A stretch of DNA of 9,450 bases from positions 1 to 9,450 of the forward strand of contig DKNC01000019.1 in the NCBI GenBank assembly GCA_002470135.1, read 5' to 3'. This stretch comes from Actinobacteria bacterium UBA7398. Lineage in GTDB: Bacteria; Actinomycetota; Actinomycetes; Nanopelagicales; Nanopelagicaceae. The notes beneath the pieces are model-generated. The model searched no databases, was not told where the DNA came from, and saw only the letters and a program-made list of their open reading frames with translations. Below, one piece after another: positions 1-6,255 of this stretch (position 1 is the first letter of the stretch; each line of letters opens with the position of its first letter). The position numbers and the translations under genes are program-made.

Positions 1-47
1 AATGAAAACTCTTCTGGAACGGTAATGGGATAACTTAAAAGTAAATA

Positions 48-81
48 AAAAAAGGCCCCGACTTTCGTCGGGGCCTTTTTT
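48..81 (-). terminator. Bidirectional intrinsic terminator closing the liv operon
   Basis: A perfect 9-bp GC-rich inverted repeat, ggccccgac (54-62) and gtcggggcc (67-75), is separated by 4 nt and flanked by an A-run (48-53) and a T-run (76-81). It can therefore terminate transcription from either side. Read on the minus strand the loop is GAAA, a stable GNRA tetraloop, and the U-tract follows directly. It begins 11 nt after the livK stop codon, so it is the natural end of the five-gene transport operon. The symmetry suggests that a convergent gene to the left, mostly outside the window, shares it. Confidence 0.93.
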
Positions 82-92
82 AGATTCTTAAA

Positions 93-1352
93 TTAGAATT
101 TAACGTCTAATTTATCGTTGTGAAGGATTACGCCATCTTTGATGGACCAAACTTCGAAAGCGCCACCCGCTGGGTCGCCGGCCTTATCGAATTTTGTATA
201 ACCCCATACACCGTTATAAGTGATTGGCTTTCCTGCAGCAACATCCTTAACAGCAGCTGTTAATTCGTTCCATGCATAAGCAGTTCCACCGTTGTTGCCA
301 CCTACGTTGCGAAGACCCTTTGCAAGAGCCTTGGCTGTAGTTGCACCAGCAGAGATACCTGCAAGGCAAGCTAGTACTGCAGCATCAAAGCCAGAACCAT
401 CAACGAATGTACCTGGGTTCTTTGGGTATGCAGCTTTGAAAGCAGTTGACCATGTAGCAGCAGAAGTTCCGTTTGTCTTTGCAGATGTTCCACGGATACC
501 GTTCATGAATGATGCGCCAACTGTTTTAACAGCTGAGTCATCATTGAAAGCTTCAGTCATGAAAGTAGTTTTTGCATCCCACTTTTTAGTACGTGTTAAG
601 GCAGGTGCTAATTTAGCGAATGAATCTGGATAATCAACGAATACGAAAGCATCACGCTTTGTCTTCACAAGAGCAGCAGCTTCTGAATCATATGAAGCAG
701 CGCCTGCGTTCCAGAGAACAGTTCCACCGATGTGTCCGCCTTGTGCTAACCAAGCCTTTTTAAATGCGGTTGCGAGACCAGTTCCGAATGAGTTGTTGAT
801 CGCGCCAACAGTTACCCATGCAGTTGGGCTATACGCAGTTGAAATTGCTTTCACTAGCGCTTGCGCCTGCAATAGGTCTGAAGGGTAGGTACGGAACAAA
901 GTGTCGTTATCTTTGAAAGTTGTTAGTGCTGGTGATGATGCAGCAGAAGCAATAGCAAGCGTGCTTGTTGATGCAGCTGTTACAGCTCCGATTGCAAGAG
1001 ATGCACCGGATGTAAGTGAACCTACGATGAAGTTAACTTTGTCAGATTTAACAAGCTTTGTAGCAGCTTCGGTTGCAACTGATGGCGCATCAGAGACTGA
1101 GTCTTCTTGAGCGACCATTTTGCATGAACCTGCAACGCCAGCTGCGGTCATCGCAGTGGTTACAGATGTAACACCAAATGCAGCAGCGTTAGCTAAACCA
1201 GTTCCGTAAGCAGCGAATCCTGCGCCGGTCATAGGTTGGACTGTTCCGATACGGATATCGACAGCAGCCGCGTTTGCTGGAAGTGATGAAGTAAATAGTG
1301 CGGTGATTGCTAGTGCCGCAGATGCGACAAACGCGCCACGCTTCTTATTCAT
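93..1352 (-). CDS. livK: Branched-chain amino-acid-type ABC transporter, secreted solute-binding protein
   Basis: This 419-residue extracellular solute-binding protein of the Leu/Ile/Val (Peripla_BP_6, type I fold) family captures the substrate for the LivHMGF importer encoded just upstream. Residues 1-28 form a classical Sec signal peptide: N-terminal Lys/Arg, a hydrophobic stretch at about 7-24, and an ANA-A cleavage site near residue 28. The mature part starts with the family-typical 'IRIGTVQPMTGAG' (about 33-45), and 'IVGSLTSGASLAIGAV' (about 109-124) matches the ligand-site region. The protein is very rich in Ala, Gly and Thr. There is no lipobox cysteine; the only cysteines are C77 and C329. 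The ATG is preceded by AGGAG (1357-1361, 4-nt spacing). It is the last gene of the operon, 68 nt after livF, rather than the first. The ligand is inferred from family; a related substrate such as another hydrophobic amino acid or an amide cannot be excluded. Confidence 0.9.
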   Translation of the reverse strand: MNKKRGAFVASAALAITALFTSSLPANAAAVDIRIGTVQPMTGAGFAAYGTGLANAAAFGVTSVTTAMTAAGVAGSCKMVAQEDSVSDAPSVATEAATKLVKSDKVNFIVGSLTSGASLAIGAVTAASTSTLAIASAASSPALTTFKDNDTLFRTYPSDLLQAQALVKAISTAYSPTAWVTVGAINNSFGTGLATAFKKAWLAQGGHIGGTVLWNAGAASYDSEAAALVKTKRDAFVFVDYPDSFAKLAPALTRTKKWDAKTTFMTEAFNDDSAVKTVGASFMNGIRGTSAKTNGTSAATWSTAFKAAYPKNPGTFVDGSGFDAAVLACLAGISAGATTAKALAKGLRNVGGNNGGTAYAWNELTAAVKDVAAGKPITYNGVWGYTKFDKAGDPAGGAFEVWSIKDGVILHNDKLDVKF

Positions 1353-1356
1353 AGAG

Positions 1357-1361
1357 CTCCT
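1357..1361 (-). promoter_or_regulatory. Ribosome binding site of livK
   Basis: AGGAG on the minus strand, 4 nt before the ATG at 1352. It is a good Shine-Dalgarno sequence and fits independent, efficient translation of the binding protein, which is normally needed in excess over the membrane components. Confidence 0.7.
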
Positions 1362-1371
1362 AGTATTAAGT

Positions 1372-1391
1372 CGTCCTACGAGGGCAGGACG
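1372..1391 (-). repeat. Small hairpin in the livF-livK spacer
   Basis: A 6-bp inverted repeat (cgtcct 1372-1377, aggacg 1386-1391) with an 8-nt loop lies 19 nt before the livK start and just upstream of its Shine-Dalgarno. No U-tract follows, so it is not a terminator. It could protect a processed livK mRNA 5' end or tune livK translation. The function is inferred. Confidence 0.4.
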
Positions 1392-1409
1392 CGGGAGGCA
1401 AATGCTAGC

Positions 1410-1424
1410 GTAACAATTTGTTAC
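1410..1424. repeat. Perfect 15-bp palindrome at the livF stop codon
   Basis: GTAACAA-T-TTGTTAC: two perfect 7-bp arms around one central base, with the livF stop codon (1421-1423) inside. The near-zero spacer makes it look more like a DNA operator half-site pair than an efficient RNA hairpin. A weak TAGCAT -10-like hexamer (1402-1407) lies just downstream on the minus strand, but no convincing -35 accompanies it. It may regulate separate transcription of livK. Confidence 0.45.
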
Positions 1425-2158
1425 TTAGTAGTCCGTTTTCCGAAATAAATACCCACGATTTCAGGGTCTACCGCGAGGGATTTGCCCGCGCCTTCGTGGC
1501 GATTCTTGCCCATATCCAGGACATAGCCATAGCTCGAGATTTCCAGGGCCCTTCGGGCGTTCTGCTCCACCATCAAGATCGTGACCCCTGATTGATTGAT
1601 TCGAACTAATTCATCAAATAGTTGATCAACTAGTGCCGGAGCTAGACCTGCCGATGGTTCATCTAGCAATAAAAGTTTTGGTGAGGACATTAAGGCCCGA
1701 GCTAGCGCCAACATTTGTCTTTGCCCACCAGAAAGTTGACCAGCACGATCTTTCTTTCGCGAAACTAAATCTGGATATCGTGCATACATATCTTCTTTCA
1801 ATTCACCTAGTGGTTTCCCAGATTCTGGAATGAAACCAACATCTAAATTCTCATCAATAGTCATTGCCGAAAATATATTTTCAATCTGTGGGACATACCC
1901 AATACCAATTTTGGAAAGGTGATAAGGCTTTGTTGCTAATACATCTATTTCTTTGCCATCGCGATTAATCGTGATAGTTCCGGCAGTTACTCTTGCAATT
2001 CCATAAATAGCTTTCATGATTGTAGATTTTCCAGCGCCGTTTGGTCCAACGATAGTTACCACGGACTTTTCTGGAACTTCAATATTTATCCCGTTAAGAA
2101 TTTTAATATCACCATATCCGCCTTCAAGGCCGGCAATTTTTAACAATGGTTTTGTCAT
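1421..2158 (-). CDS. livF: Branched-chain amino-acid-type ABC transporter ATP-binding protein LivF
   Basis: A 245-residue cytoplasmic ATPase, one of two that power the LivHM permease. In order: Walker A GPNGAGKST (38-46), Q-loop Q91 in 'YVPQIENIF', signature LSGGQRQ (142-148), Walker B LLLLDEP (162-168) and a switch region VEQN (197-200). In this subfamily the usual switch histidine is a glutamine, and that is the case here. 'YVPQ..NIF..MT..ENL' and a C-terminus ending near 'IYFGK' distinguish LivF from LivG. Length is normal for the family. The ATG overlaps the livG stop by 4 nt (ATGA), implying translational coupling; the preceding Shine-Dalgarno is weak. A palindrome covers its stop codon, and livK follows. 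Confidence 0.95.
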   Translation of the reverse strand: MTKPLLKIAGLEGGYGDIKILNGINIEVPEKSVVTIVGPNGAGKSTIMKAIYGIARVTAGTITINRDGKEIDVLATKPYHLSKIGIGYVPQIENIFSAMTIDENLDVGFIPESGKPLGELKEDMYARYPDLVSRKKDRAGQLSGGQRQMLALARALMSSPKLLLLDEPSAGLAPALVDQLFDELVRINQSGVTILMVEQNARRALEISSYGYVLDMGKNRHEGAGKSLAVDPEIVGIYFGKRTTK

Positions 2159-2931
2159 GACTTTAACTTTCTGGTGCCTAGGTAAGCATCGACTACAGCT
2201 TGATTTTCATAAATTGAGTTAGGGAGACCGTCGGCGATAACTCGACCTTCAGCCATTACGACAACTCGATCTGAAATATTCATTACCGTTTCGAGATCGT
2301 GTTCCACTAGCAAGAAAGTTAAGTGATGTTCAGTACGAAGTGCGTGTAAGACCTCAAGAAGTTTTTCAACAAGAGTTGGATTAACGCCGGCAAAAGGTTC
2401 ATCAAGAAGTAACATAACTGGCTCGGCCATAAGCGCCCGCGCTAAGTCAAGCAGTTTTCGCTGGCCGCCTGAGAGAATTCCGGCGTAGCCATTGGCGAAC
2501 CGTTCGATACCTACTTGTTTTAATAACGCCATTGCACGTTCGTAGGCTTGCTTTTCAAAAGCGTTTCGCGCTCGAGGGTTGAAAAAATTAATCAGATTAT
2601 CACCAGGGTTATTTTGAGCGCCCAACATTAGGTTATCGATGACGCTTAGCCGTTTAATAACTTTTGCGCCTTGAAAGGTTCGAACAATGCCACGGGCGGC
2701 AATTTTATGCGGGAGCAATTTTTGAATTTCAAATCCTTGAAAAAGAATGGTGCCAGAATCAGGTTTGGTGGCGCCACTAATTAAATTAAATAGCGTGGTC
2801 TTACCAGCCCCATTAGGACCGATTACTGAAGTTACGCTGCCAACTTCGACGCTCATAGTCGCGCCATTAACCGCTTTAACGCCACCAAAGGCAACGGCGA
2901 CATCGTTTACTTCAAGAATTAGATTATTCAA
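2155..2931 (-). CDS. livG: Branched-chain amino-acid-type ABC transporter ATP-binding protein LivG
   Basis: A 258-residue ATPase that pairs with LivF on the cytoplasmic face of the LivHM permease. Walker A is GPNGAGKTT (38-46), the Q-loop is Q87 in 'RTFQGAKVI', the signature is LSGGQRK (153-159), Walker B is MLLLDEP (173-179) and the switch histidine is H211 in 'VEHDLETVM'. The insert between Q-loop and signature ('LGAQNNPGDNLINFF...') and the C-terminal 'VVDAYLG' are typical of LivG. The start is TTG at 2929-2931, supported by a strong GAGGAG at 2939-2944 with 7-nt spacing; the nearby ATG belongs to the livM frame. The gene overlaps livM by 8 nt and livF by 4 nt. Confidence 0.95.
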   Translation of the reverse strand: MNNLILEVNDVAVAFGGVKAVNGATMSVEVGSVTSVIGPNGAGKTTLFNLISGATKPDSGTILFQGFEIQKLLPHKIAARGIVRTFQGAKVIKRLSVIDNLMLGAQNNPGDNLINFFNPRARNAFEKQAYERAMALLKQVGIERFANGYAGILSGGQRKLLDLARALMAEPVMLLLDEPFAGVNPTLVEKLLEVLHALRTEHHLTFLLVEHDLETVMNISDRVVVMAEGRVIADGLPNSIYENQAVVDAYLGTRKLKS

Positions 2932-3907
2932 GGACCATCTCCTCGCGCTTACCGAAGATGCCTTGTGGGCGACGAATCATCAATACAATTAAAACAATTC
3001 CAATAATCATAATTCTTATGTAAGAACGTTGCGACGAATCAAAGAATGAAAATGGCCAGAAAGTAAAGAAGCGCGTTCCGCCATATAAGAAGCCGAAGAA
3101 TATTGCAGCAATTGCCAGACCTTTTACTTTGGTGGCGCCGCTGAGAATTAAAATCATCCAAGCATAGAAGGTAACAATGGTTAAGAAATCATCCGGTGAA
3201 AGTAGTGAAACTTGTAGCGCCCAGTAAATTCCGGCAATGCCACCGATAATTGATCCGATTATTACTGCTTGCAAACGGAATCGGAATACATTTTTGCCAA
3301 GTGCGGCTGGCACATCGTCATCTTCGCGAGTTGCGCGAAGGACTCGCGCCCATGAAGTCCGTTCAACTCTCGAAACAATAAATAGCAAAATGCCGAGTGT
3401 GATCCAGACCAATATTCCCATTGCCATATCGCGATCTGCGGCCTCGCCGAAAATTGGCGTTAAGTGATCTCGAATCCAATAAAGGATTGTGTCCCAAGTG
3501 TCGGTATAAGAAGGGTATGCGTCACCAATTGGCATGATCGCGAGCGAACCTTGCGCACCACCAGTAAGGCCGTCGGAGTTGAAAATTACATATCTAATGA
3601 TTTCGGAGAACGCGATACTCACAATAGAGAAGTAATCGCCTCTTAACCTGAGCGTTGTTAAGCCAAGAAATGCGCCACCTAGCGCAGCTACCGCAACGCC
3701 AGATGCCGCGGCAATCCAGAAGTTAAAACCATGTGCAATAACCAAAATCGCCATCGTGTAGGAAGAGAGGGCCATCATGCCAACGTGGCCAAAATTTAAA
3801 ATTCCACCGACGCCATATTGGACTTGGAGGCCAAGTGTGAAAATTCCATAGATACCCGACATGGTTAATATGAAAACCCAGAAACCTGGTTGCAATATCG
3901 CGGTCAT
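2924..3907 (-). CDS. livM: Branched-chain amino-acid-type ABC transporter permease LivM
   Basis: A 327-residue integral membrane permease, partner of LivH in the translocation channel. Family marks are 'GGILNFGHVGMMALSSY' (34-50), 'GDYFSIVSIAFSEIIRY' (90-106) and 'LTGGAQGS' (114-121). An EAA-like ATPase-docking loop is at about 186-212 ('WARVLRATREDDDVPAALGKNV'), and the C-terminal RPQGIFG motif is at 313-319. Multiple hydrophobic segments span the protein (roughly 8-30, 46-60, 65-85, 94-110, 160-180, 214-232, 243-256, 263-277, 296-311). A hydrophilic loop of about 40 residues at 120-160 fits LivM topology. The ATG overlaps the livH stop by one base (TAATG), so translation is probably coupled. 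Confidence 0.94.
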   Translation of the reverse strand: MTAILQPGFWVFILTMSGIYGIFTLGLQVQYGVGGILNFGHVGMMALSSYTMAILVIAHGFNFWIAAASGVAVAALGGAFLGLTTLRLRGDYFSIVSIAFSEIIRYVIFNSDGLTGGAQGSLAIMPIGDAYPSYTDTWDTILYWIRDHLTPIFGEAADRDMAMGILVWITLGILLFIVSRVERTSWARVLRATREDDDVPAALGKNVFRFRLQAVIIGSIIGGIAGIYWALQVSLLSPDDFLTIVTFYAWMILILSGATKVKGLAIAAIFFGFLYGGTRFFTFWPFSFFDSSQRSYIRIMIIGIVLIVLMIRRPQGIFGKREEMVLE

Positions 3908-4800
3908 TAAATTTTTCTCGCTTTCACGCCAAAAATTCCTTCGGGCTTGAATAGCAGCACAACCACGAGCACTGTGAAAGCAACAACTGGCTTATACGTT
4001 GATGGGATTCCACCAGCGAGAGCATCCCAAGTAGATAGTTCCATCACTACGCCAAGGACGAATCCTCCGATTAGTGCACCATAGGCGTCACCAATTGTGC
4101 CGAGCACAACGGCAGCAAGGATTGATAATAAAAGATCTAATCCCATTCCATTTGTGAATTGGCCTTGCACCGTTCCTTGGAATACGCCGGCTAGCGCACC
4201 GTAAGCACCACTAATAGTCCAAGTAGCAATAATTACTCGATCTACATTTATGCCTGAAACTGCAGCGAGTGAAGCGTTATCCGCATAGGCACGCATATCT
4301 TTACCAATACTTGATTTCTTAATAAATAAAGCGATCCCAGTTATTGCAATTGAGGCGCATAGCAAAACAATTAATTGCGCCCGAGCAATTTGCGCGCCAA
4401 GAAATTCGTAGGTTGTTAGTTGATCTAAATCAAAGCGACGGCTATCACTGCCAAATGTCAAAGCTATTGATTGGCGGAGAATGAAGGCGATTCCAGTAGC
4501 AACTAAGAAAAGCGCAAGCATGCCAGCGCCGCTTCTCCGGAGTCTCCGCCATAAAATAAATTCAAGAATTAGCGAAACGATAACCCCGATAACCATTGAA
4601 AGAATTACTGCGAGCACAAATGGAAGGCGCTGAGAAGTGGCTAAATAGAAAGTTGTAAATGCGCCTAGGGTTAAGAAATCTCCTGCGGCAAAATTAACTA
4701 GATGTAGAACTGAATAAACCAATGAGATTCCAAGCGCAGCCATACCGAAAATTGATCCTGCAACTAAGCCGTTGAAGAGCAACTGTACAAACTCGGCCAC
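3907..4800 (-). CDS. livH: Branched-chain amino-acid-type ABC transporter permease LivH
   Basis: A 297-residue integral membrane permease and first gene of the operon. The N-terminal 'LLFNGLVAGSIFGMAALGISLVYSV' (from residue 7) followed by 'NFAAGDFLTLGAF' (36-48) is diagnostic of LivH. The EAA-like cytoplasmic loop is 'GKDMRAYADNASLAAVSGIN' (166-185), and 'VVLGTIGDAYGALIGGFVLG' (231-250) and PEGIFG (286-291) close the protein. The start is GTG at 4798-4800, supported by GAGG at 4808-4811 with 7-nt spacing. Upstream is an 88-bp divergent spacer with a candidate promoter and palindromic operator. Substrate class is inferred from the family. Confidence 0.94.
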   Translation of the reverse strand: MAEFVQLLFNGLVAGSIFGMAALGISLVYSVLHLVNFAAGDFLTLGAFTTFYLATSQRLPFVLAVILSMVIGVIVSLILEFILWRRLRRSGAGMLALFLVATGIAFILRQSIALTFGSDSRRFDLDQLTTYEFLGAQIARAQLIVLLCASIAITGIALFIKKSSIGKDMRAYADNASLAAVSGINVDRVIIATWTISGAYGALAGVFQGTVQGQFTNGMGLDLLLSILAAVVLGTIGDAYGALIGGFVLGVVMELSTWDALAGGIPSTYKPVVAFTVLVVVLLFKPEGIFGVKARKI

Positions 4801-4827
4801 TTGGCAACCTCAACCTTCTGGGTAATG

Positions 4828-4844
4828 AGTAGGTGAAACCTACT
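4828..4844. promoter_or_regulatory. Putative operator: perfect 7+3+7 palindrome before livH
   Basis: AGTAGGT-gaa-ACCTACT is a perfect 7-bp inverted repeat with a 3-nt spacer. It overlaps the downstream half of the candidate livH -10 box and spans the expected start point at about 4835. A transcript starting there would carry only half of the repeat, so a DNA-binding site for a dimeric regulator is more likely than an RNA hairpin. The regulator is not in the window and is unknown. Confidence 0.5.
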
Positions 4845-4870
4845 TTAAGAAATGGGCTTCTGTCAGCCAA
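4842..4870 (-). promoter_or_regulatory. Candidate promoter of the livHMGFK operon
   Basis: On the minus strand, TTGGCT (4865-4870; 4 of 6 matches to TTGACA) is followed after exactly 17 nt by TAAAGT (4842-4847; 4 of 6 matches to TATAAT and fitting the actinobacterial TANNNT pattern). The predicted start near 4835 gives a 5' leader of about 35 nt carrying the livH ribosome binding site. It is the only good candidate in the 88-bp divergent spacer. Confidence 0.5.
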
Positions 4871-4875
4871 TCCTT

Positions 4876-4888
4876 TACGATAAACGAT
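4876..4888 (+). promoter_or_regulatory. -10 box for a probable leaderless transcript
   Basis: TACGAT (4876-4881) fits TANNNT and ends 7 nt before the GTG at 4889. Transcription would then start at or next to the first base of the start codon. No Shine-Dalgarno is present upstream, consistent with a leaderless mRNA, which is common in actinobacteria. No good -35 hexamer is evident. Confidence 0.4.
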
Positions 4889-5218
4889 GTGAGCGAAGCG
4901 ACATCTAGCGATATGGAGCTCTTCGATCTTCGGATTGTGGTGGACCGAATCGAGGGCAGATCTGTCTGTGGTTTGAAAGTTGGAGATTACTTTGAAGTAA
5001 CAAATAGCGCGGAATTACGAATCCCAGAAGGTAAACATTTTTGTATGTATGCAATCCAAGCCGTGATGCCGTTACTCCCAGCAAAACAACGACAAATGCC
5101 GGAGGGGGATTGGCTTGAGAAAGATTCGTTCGCGGTCTGCCCAGACCCCGATGAACGGGTAGTAATGCGCATTGAACGAACTCGAAAAGTAAAATTGAAT
5201 TCAGGAGATTTAACTTAG
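4889..5218 (+). CDS. TIGR04076 family small protein
   Basis: A 109-residue soluble protein of unknown biochemical function. The features resemble what I recall of TIGR04076 proteins: a first strand 'LFDLRIVVDRIEG' (11-23), then 'CGLKVGDYFEV' (27-37), 'GKHFCMYAIQAVMPLLPAKQR' (48-68) and 'VCPDPDERVVMRIER' (83-97). Cysteines C27, C52 and C84 sit at or near positions I recall as frequently Cys in the family; a metal or redox role is speculation. There is no signal peptide or membrane segment. The GTG start is the longest option; ATG at 4913 (Met9) is an alternative that keeps the whole conserved core. The gene is divergent from livH and convergent with the aldo/keto reductase at 5215-6255, their stop codons overlapping. 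It may act with the reductases despite lying on the other strand. It is the only plus-strand gene here. Confidence 0.8.
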   Translation: MSEATSSDMELFDLRIVVDRIEGRSVCGLKVGDYFEVTNSAELRIPEGKHFCMYAIQAVMPLLPAKQRQMPEGDWLEKDSFAVCPDPDERVVMRIERTRKVKLNSGDLT

Positions 5219-6255
5219 TTATTGTTGGTATGCATTATGTTTCGATGTTTATCAAAGTACCGTTCTAGATGATAAACCGGACCGTTCGGTCCTTTAGATT
5301 TTTTCAGCACTTCATTAATTTCAAACATTTCGTCGTCAGTAAATTCAATTGTTGGAATTTTTAAGTTTGAATCCATATGCGAAACGTTGCGCGCACCAAC
5401 AATAACTGCTTTGACTGCAGGACGGTTTAACACCCAAGCAGATGCAACCGTTCCAATATCTGCCTGGTGGCTCTTTGCGATTTTGTTTAATACGCTAAGC
5501 AACTCTTGGAATAAGTCCCAACCGCCAAACTCATCAATGATTAATTGGTATTTAACGCTAGAGCGAGTCTCTACAGTCTTAGGTTCTGGTTGATTTAAGA
5601 ATTTTTCGGAGAGAAAGCCACCAGCTACGGTTCCGTAACAGAGAATTCCAATTCCATTTTCAATACAGAATTGGGCCATTCCTTCTTCAGCGCGTCGATC
5701 TAGAATTGAGTATTGGATTTGGTGGCTTGCTGGAGTAAATCCAGCTGCAACCATCTCTTTCAAACGATCAACATCAAAATTTGTTACACCGATATGCTTA
5801 ATTTTGCCAGCTTCTTTCAACTTGAAAAGTTCTTCCATCGCAGCCAAGTAGTGGCGATCTTCGTATTTCCACCAATGAAGTTGCACGATATCAACTTGAT
5901 CCACTCCTAAGCGCGAAAGCGAGCGATTAACAATGGTGGCAACATCGGATCTATCGAAATTACTTAGAAATTTCTCGTTAGGTACGTACTTTGTATGGAG
6001 CTGAATTTGATCGCGCGCGCTCGATCCCTGCTTTTTGCTTAATTGCGAAAGCGCTTTCCCGATCAATTCTTCAACACCGGTATAAATATCGCCAAAATCT
6101 AAAGTTGTTATGCCCGCTTCTATAAATGCGACGGTATCTGCAACTGCTTGCCCATCTTCAATCTTTCGATCTAGTGAGTGACCAGAACTTAATTGCCAAC
6201 CGCCTTTAATTACTGGAGAAATTTCATATCCAGGAACTAGTTCGCGTTTATTCAT
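5215..6255 (-). CDS. Aldo/keto reductase, single-domain paralogue
   Basis: A 346-residue cytoplasmic NAD(P)H-dependent oxidoreductase with the aldo/keto reductase TIM-barrel fold. The catalytic tetrad is visible: D53 and Y58 in 'LDFGDIY', K89 in 'LHTKY', H127 in 'IVQLHWW'. 'IKHIGVTNF' (152-160), 'HQIQYSILDRRAEEGM' (178-193) and 'CYGTVAGGFLSEKFL' (206-220) are typical barrel strands, and 'AVIVGARN' (283-290) is the C-terminal cofactor-binding region. It is clearly paralogous to the reductase half of the upstream fusion, for example 'KYQLIIDEFGGWDLFQELL' against 'KYKRFIDAAGGWDKFQNVL'. It lacks the Rid domain and ends soon after a 'GPNGPVYHLER' tail. The ATG overlaps the upstream stop by 4 nt (ATGA). 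Substrate is unknown; a small carbonyl derived from the imported solute is the contextual guess. No terminator is visible on its own strand downstream. Confidence 0.9.
   Translation of the reverse strand: MNKRELVPGYEISPVIKGGWQLSSGHSLDRKIEDGQAVADTVAFIEAGITTLDFGDIYTGVEELIGKALSQLSKKQGSSARDQIQLHTKYVPNEKFLSNFDRSDVATIVNRSLSRLGVDQVDIVQLHWWKYEDRHYLAAMEELFKLKEAGKIKHIGVTNFDVDRLKEMVAAGFTPASHQIQYSILDRRAEEGMAQFCIENGIGILCYGTVAGGFLSEKFLNQPEPKTVETRSSVKYQLIIDEFGGWDLFQELLSVLNKIAKSHQADIGTVASAWVLNRPAVKAVIVGARNVSHMDSNLKIPTIEFTDDEMFEINEVLKKSKGPNGPVYHLERYFDKHRNIMHTNNN
5279..5304 (+). terminator. Possible terminator for the TIGR04076 gene, inside the reductase 3' end
   Basis: GGACCG (5279-5284) and CGGTCC (5287-5292) form a 6-bp GC-rich inverted repeat with a 2-nt centre (or a 5-bp stem with a 4-nt loop). 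It is followed on the plus strand by tttagatttttt (5293-5304). It lies 60 nt after the stop at 5218 and within the coding region of the convergent reductase, where it encodes the Gly-Pro-Asn-Gly-Pro turn. The T-tract is interrupted, so efficiency is uncertain. Confidence 0.35.

Noticed and set aside
1..33. Plus-strand frame ending NSSGTVMG-stop at 31-33, possibly the C-terminus of a convergent gene sharing the terminator.
   Set aside because: Ten codons are too few to recognise anything, and another plus-strand frame also closes within 25 nt. The symmetric terminator makes a convergent neighbour plausible but does not identify its frame.
292..1110. Plus-strand open frames of 113 and 69 codons opposite livK.
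   Set aside because: They lie wholly antisense to a well-supported gene, have no ribosome binding site or recognisable domain, and are explained by the Ala-rich composition of livK.
1361..1370. TAATAC on the minus strand just before livK, resembling a -10 box.
   Set aside because: Transcription from it would start inside the livK ribosome binding site, leaving none in the mRNA, and no -35 is present.
3237..3646. Plus-strand open frames of 76 and 60 codons opposite livM.
   Set aside because: Antisense shadows of a conserved permease, with no family resemblance and no start signals.
93..4800. Possible urea (UrtABCDE) or amide transporter identity for the five-gene HAAT cluster.
   Set aside because: There is no urease or amidase context, and the binding protein and ATPases read as Liv-like. 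The exact ligand still remains unproven.
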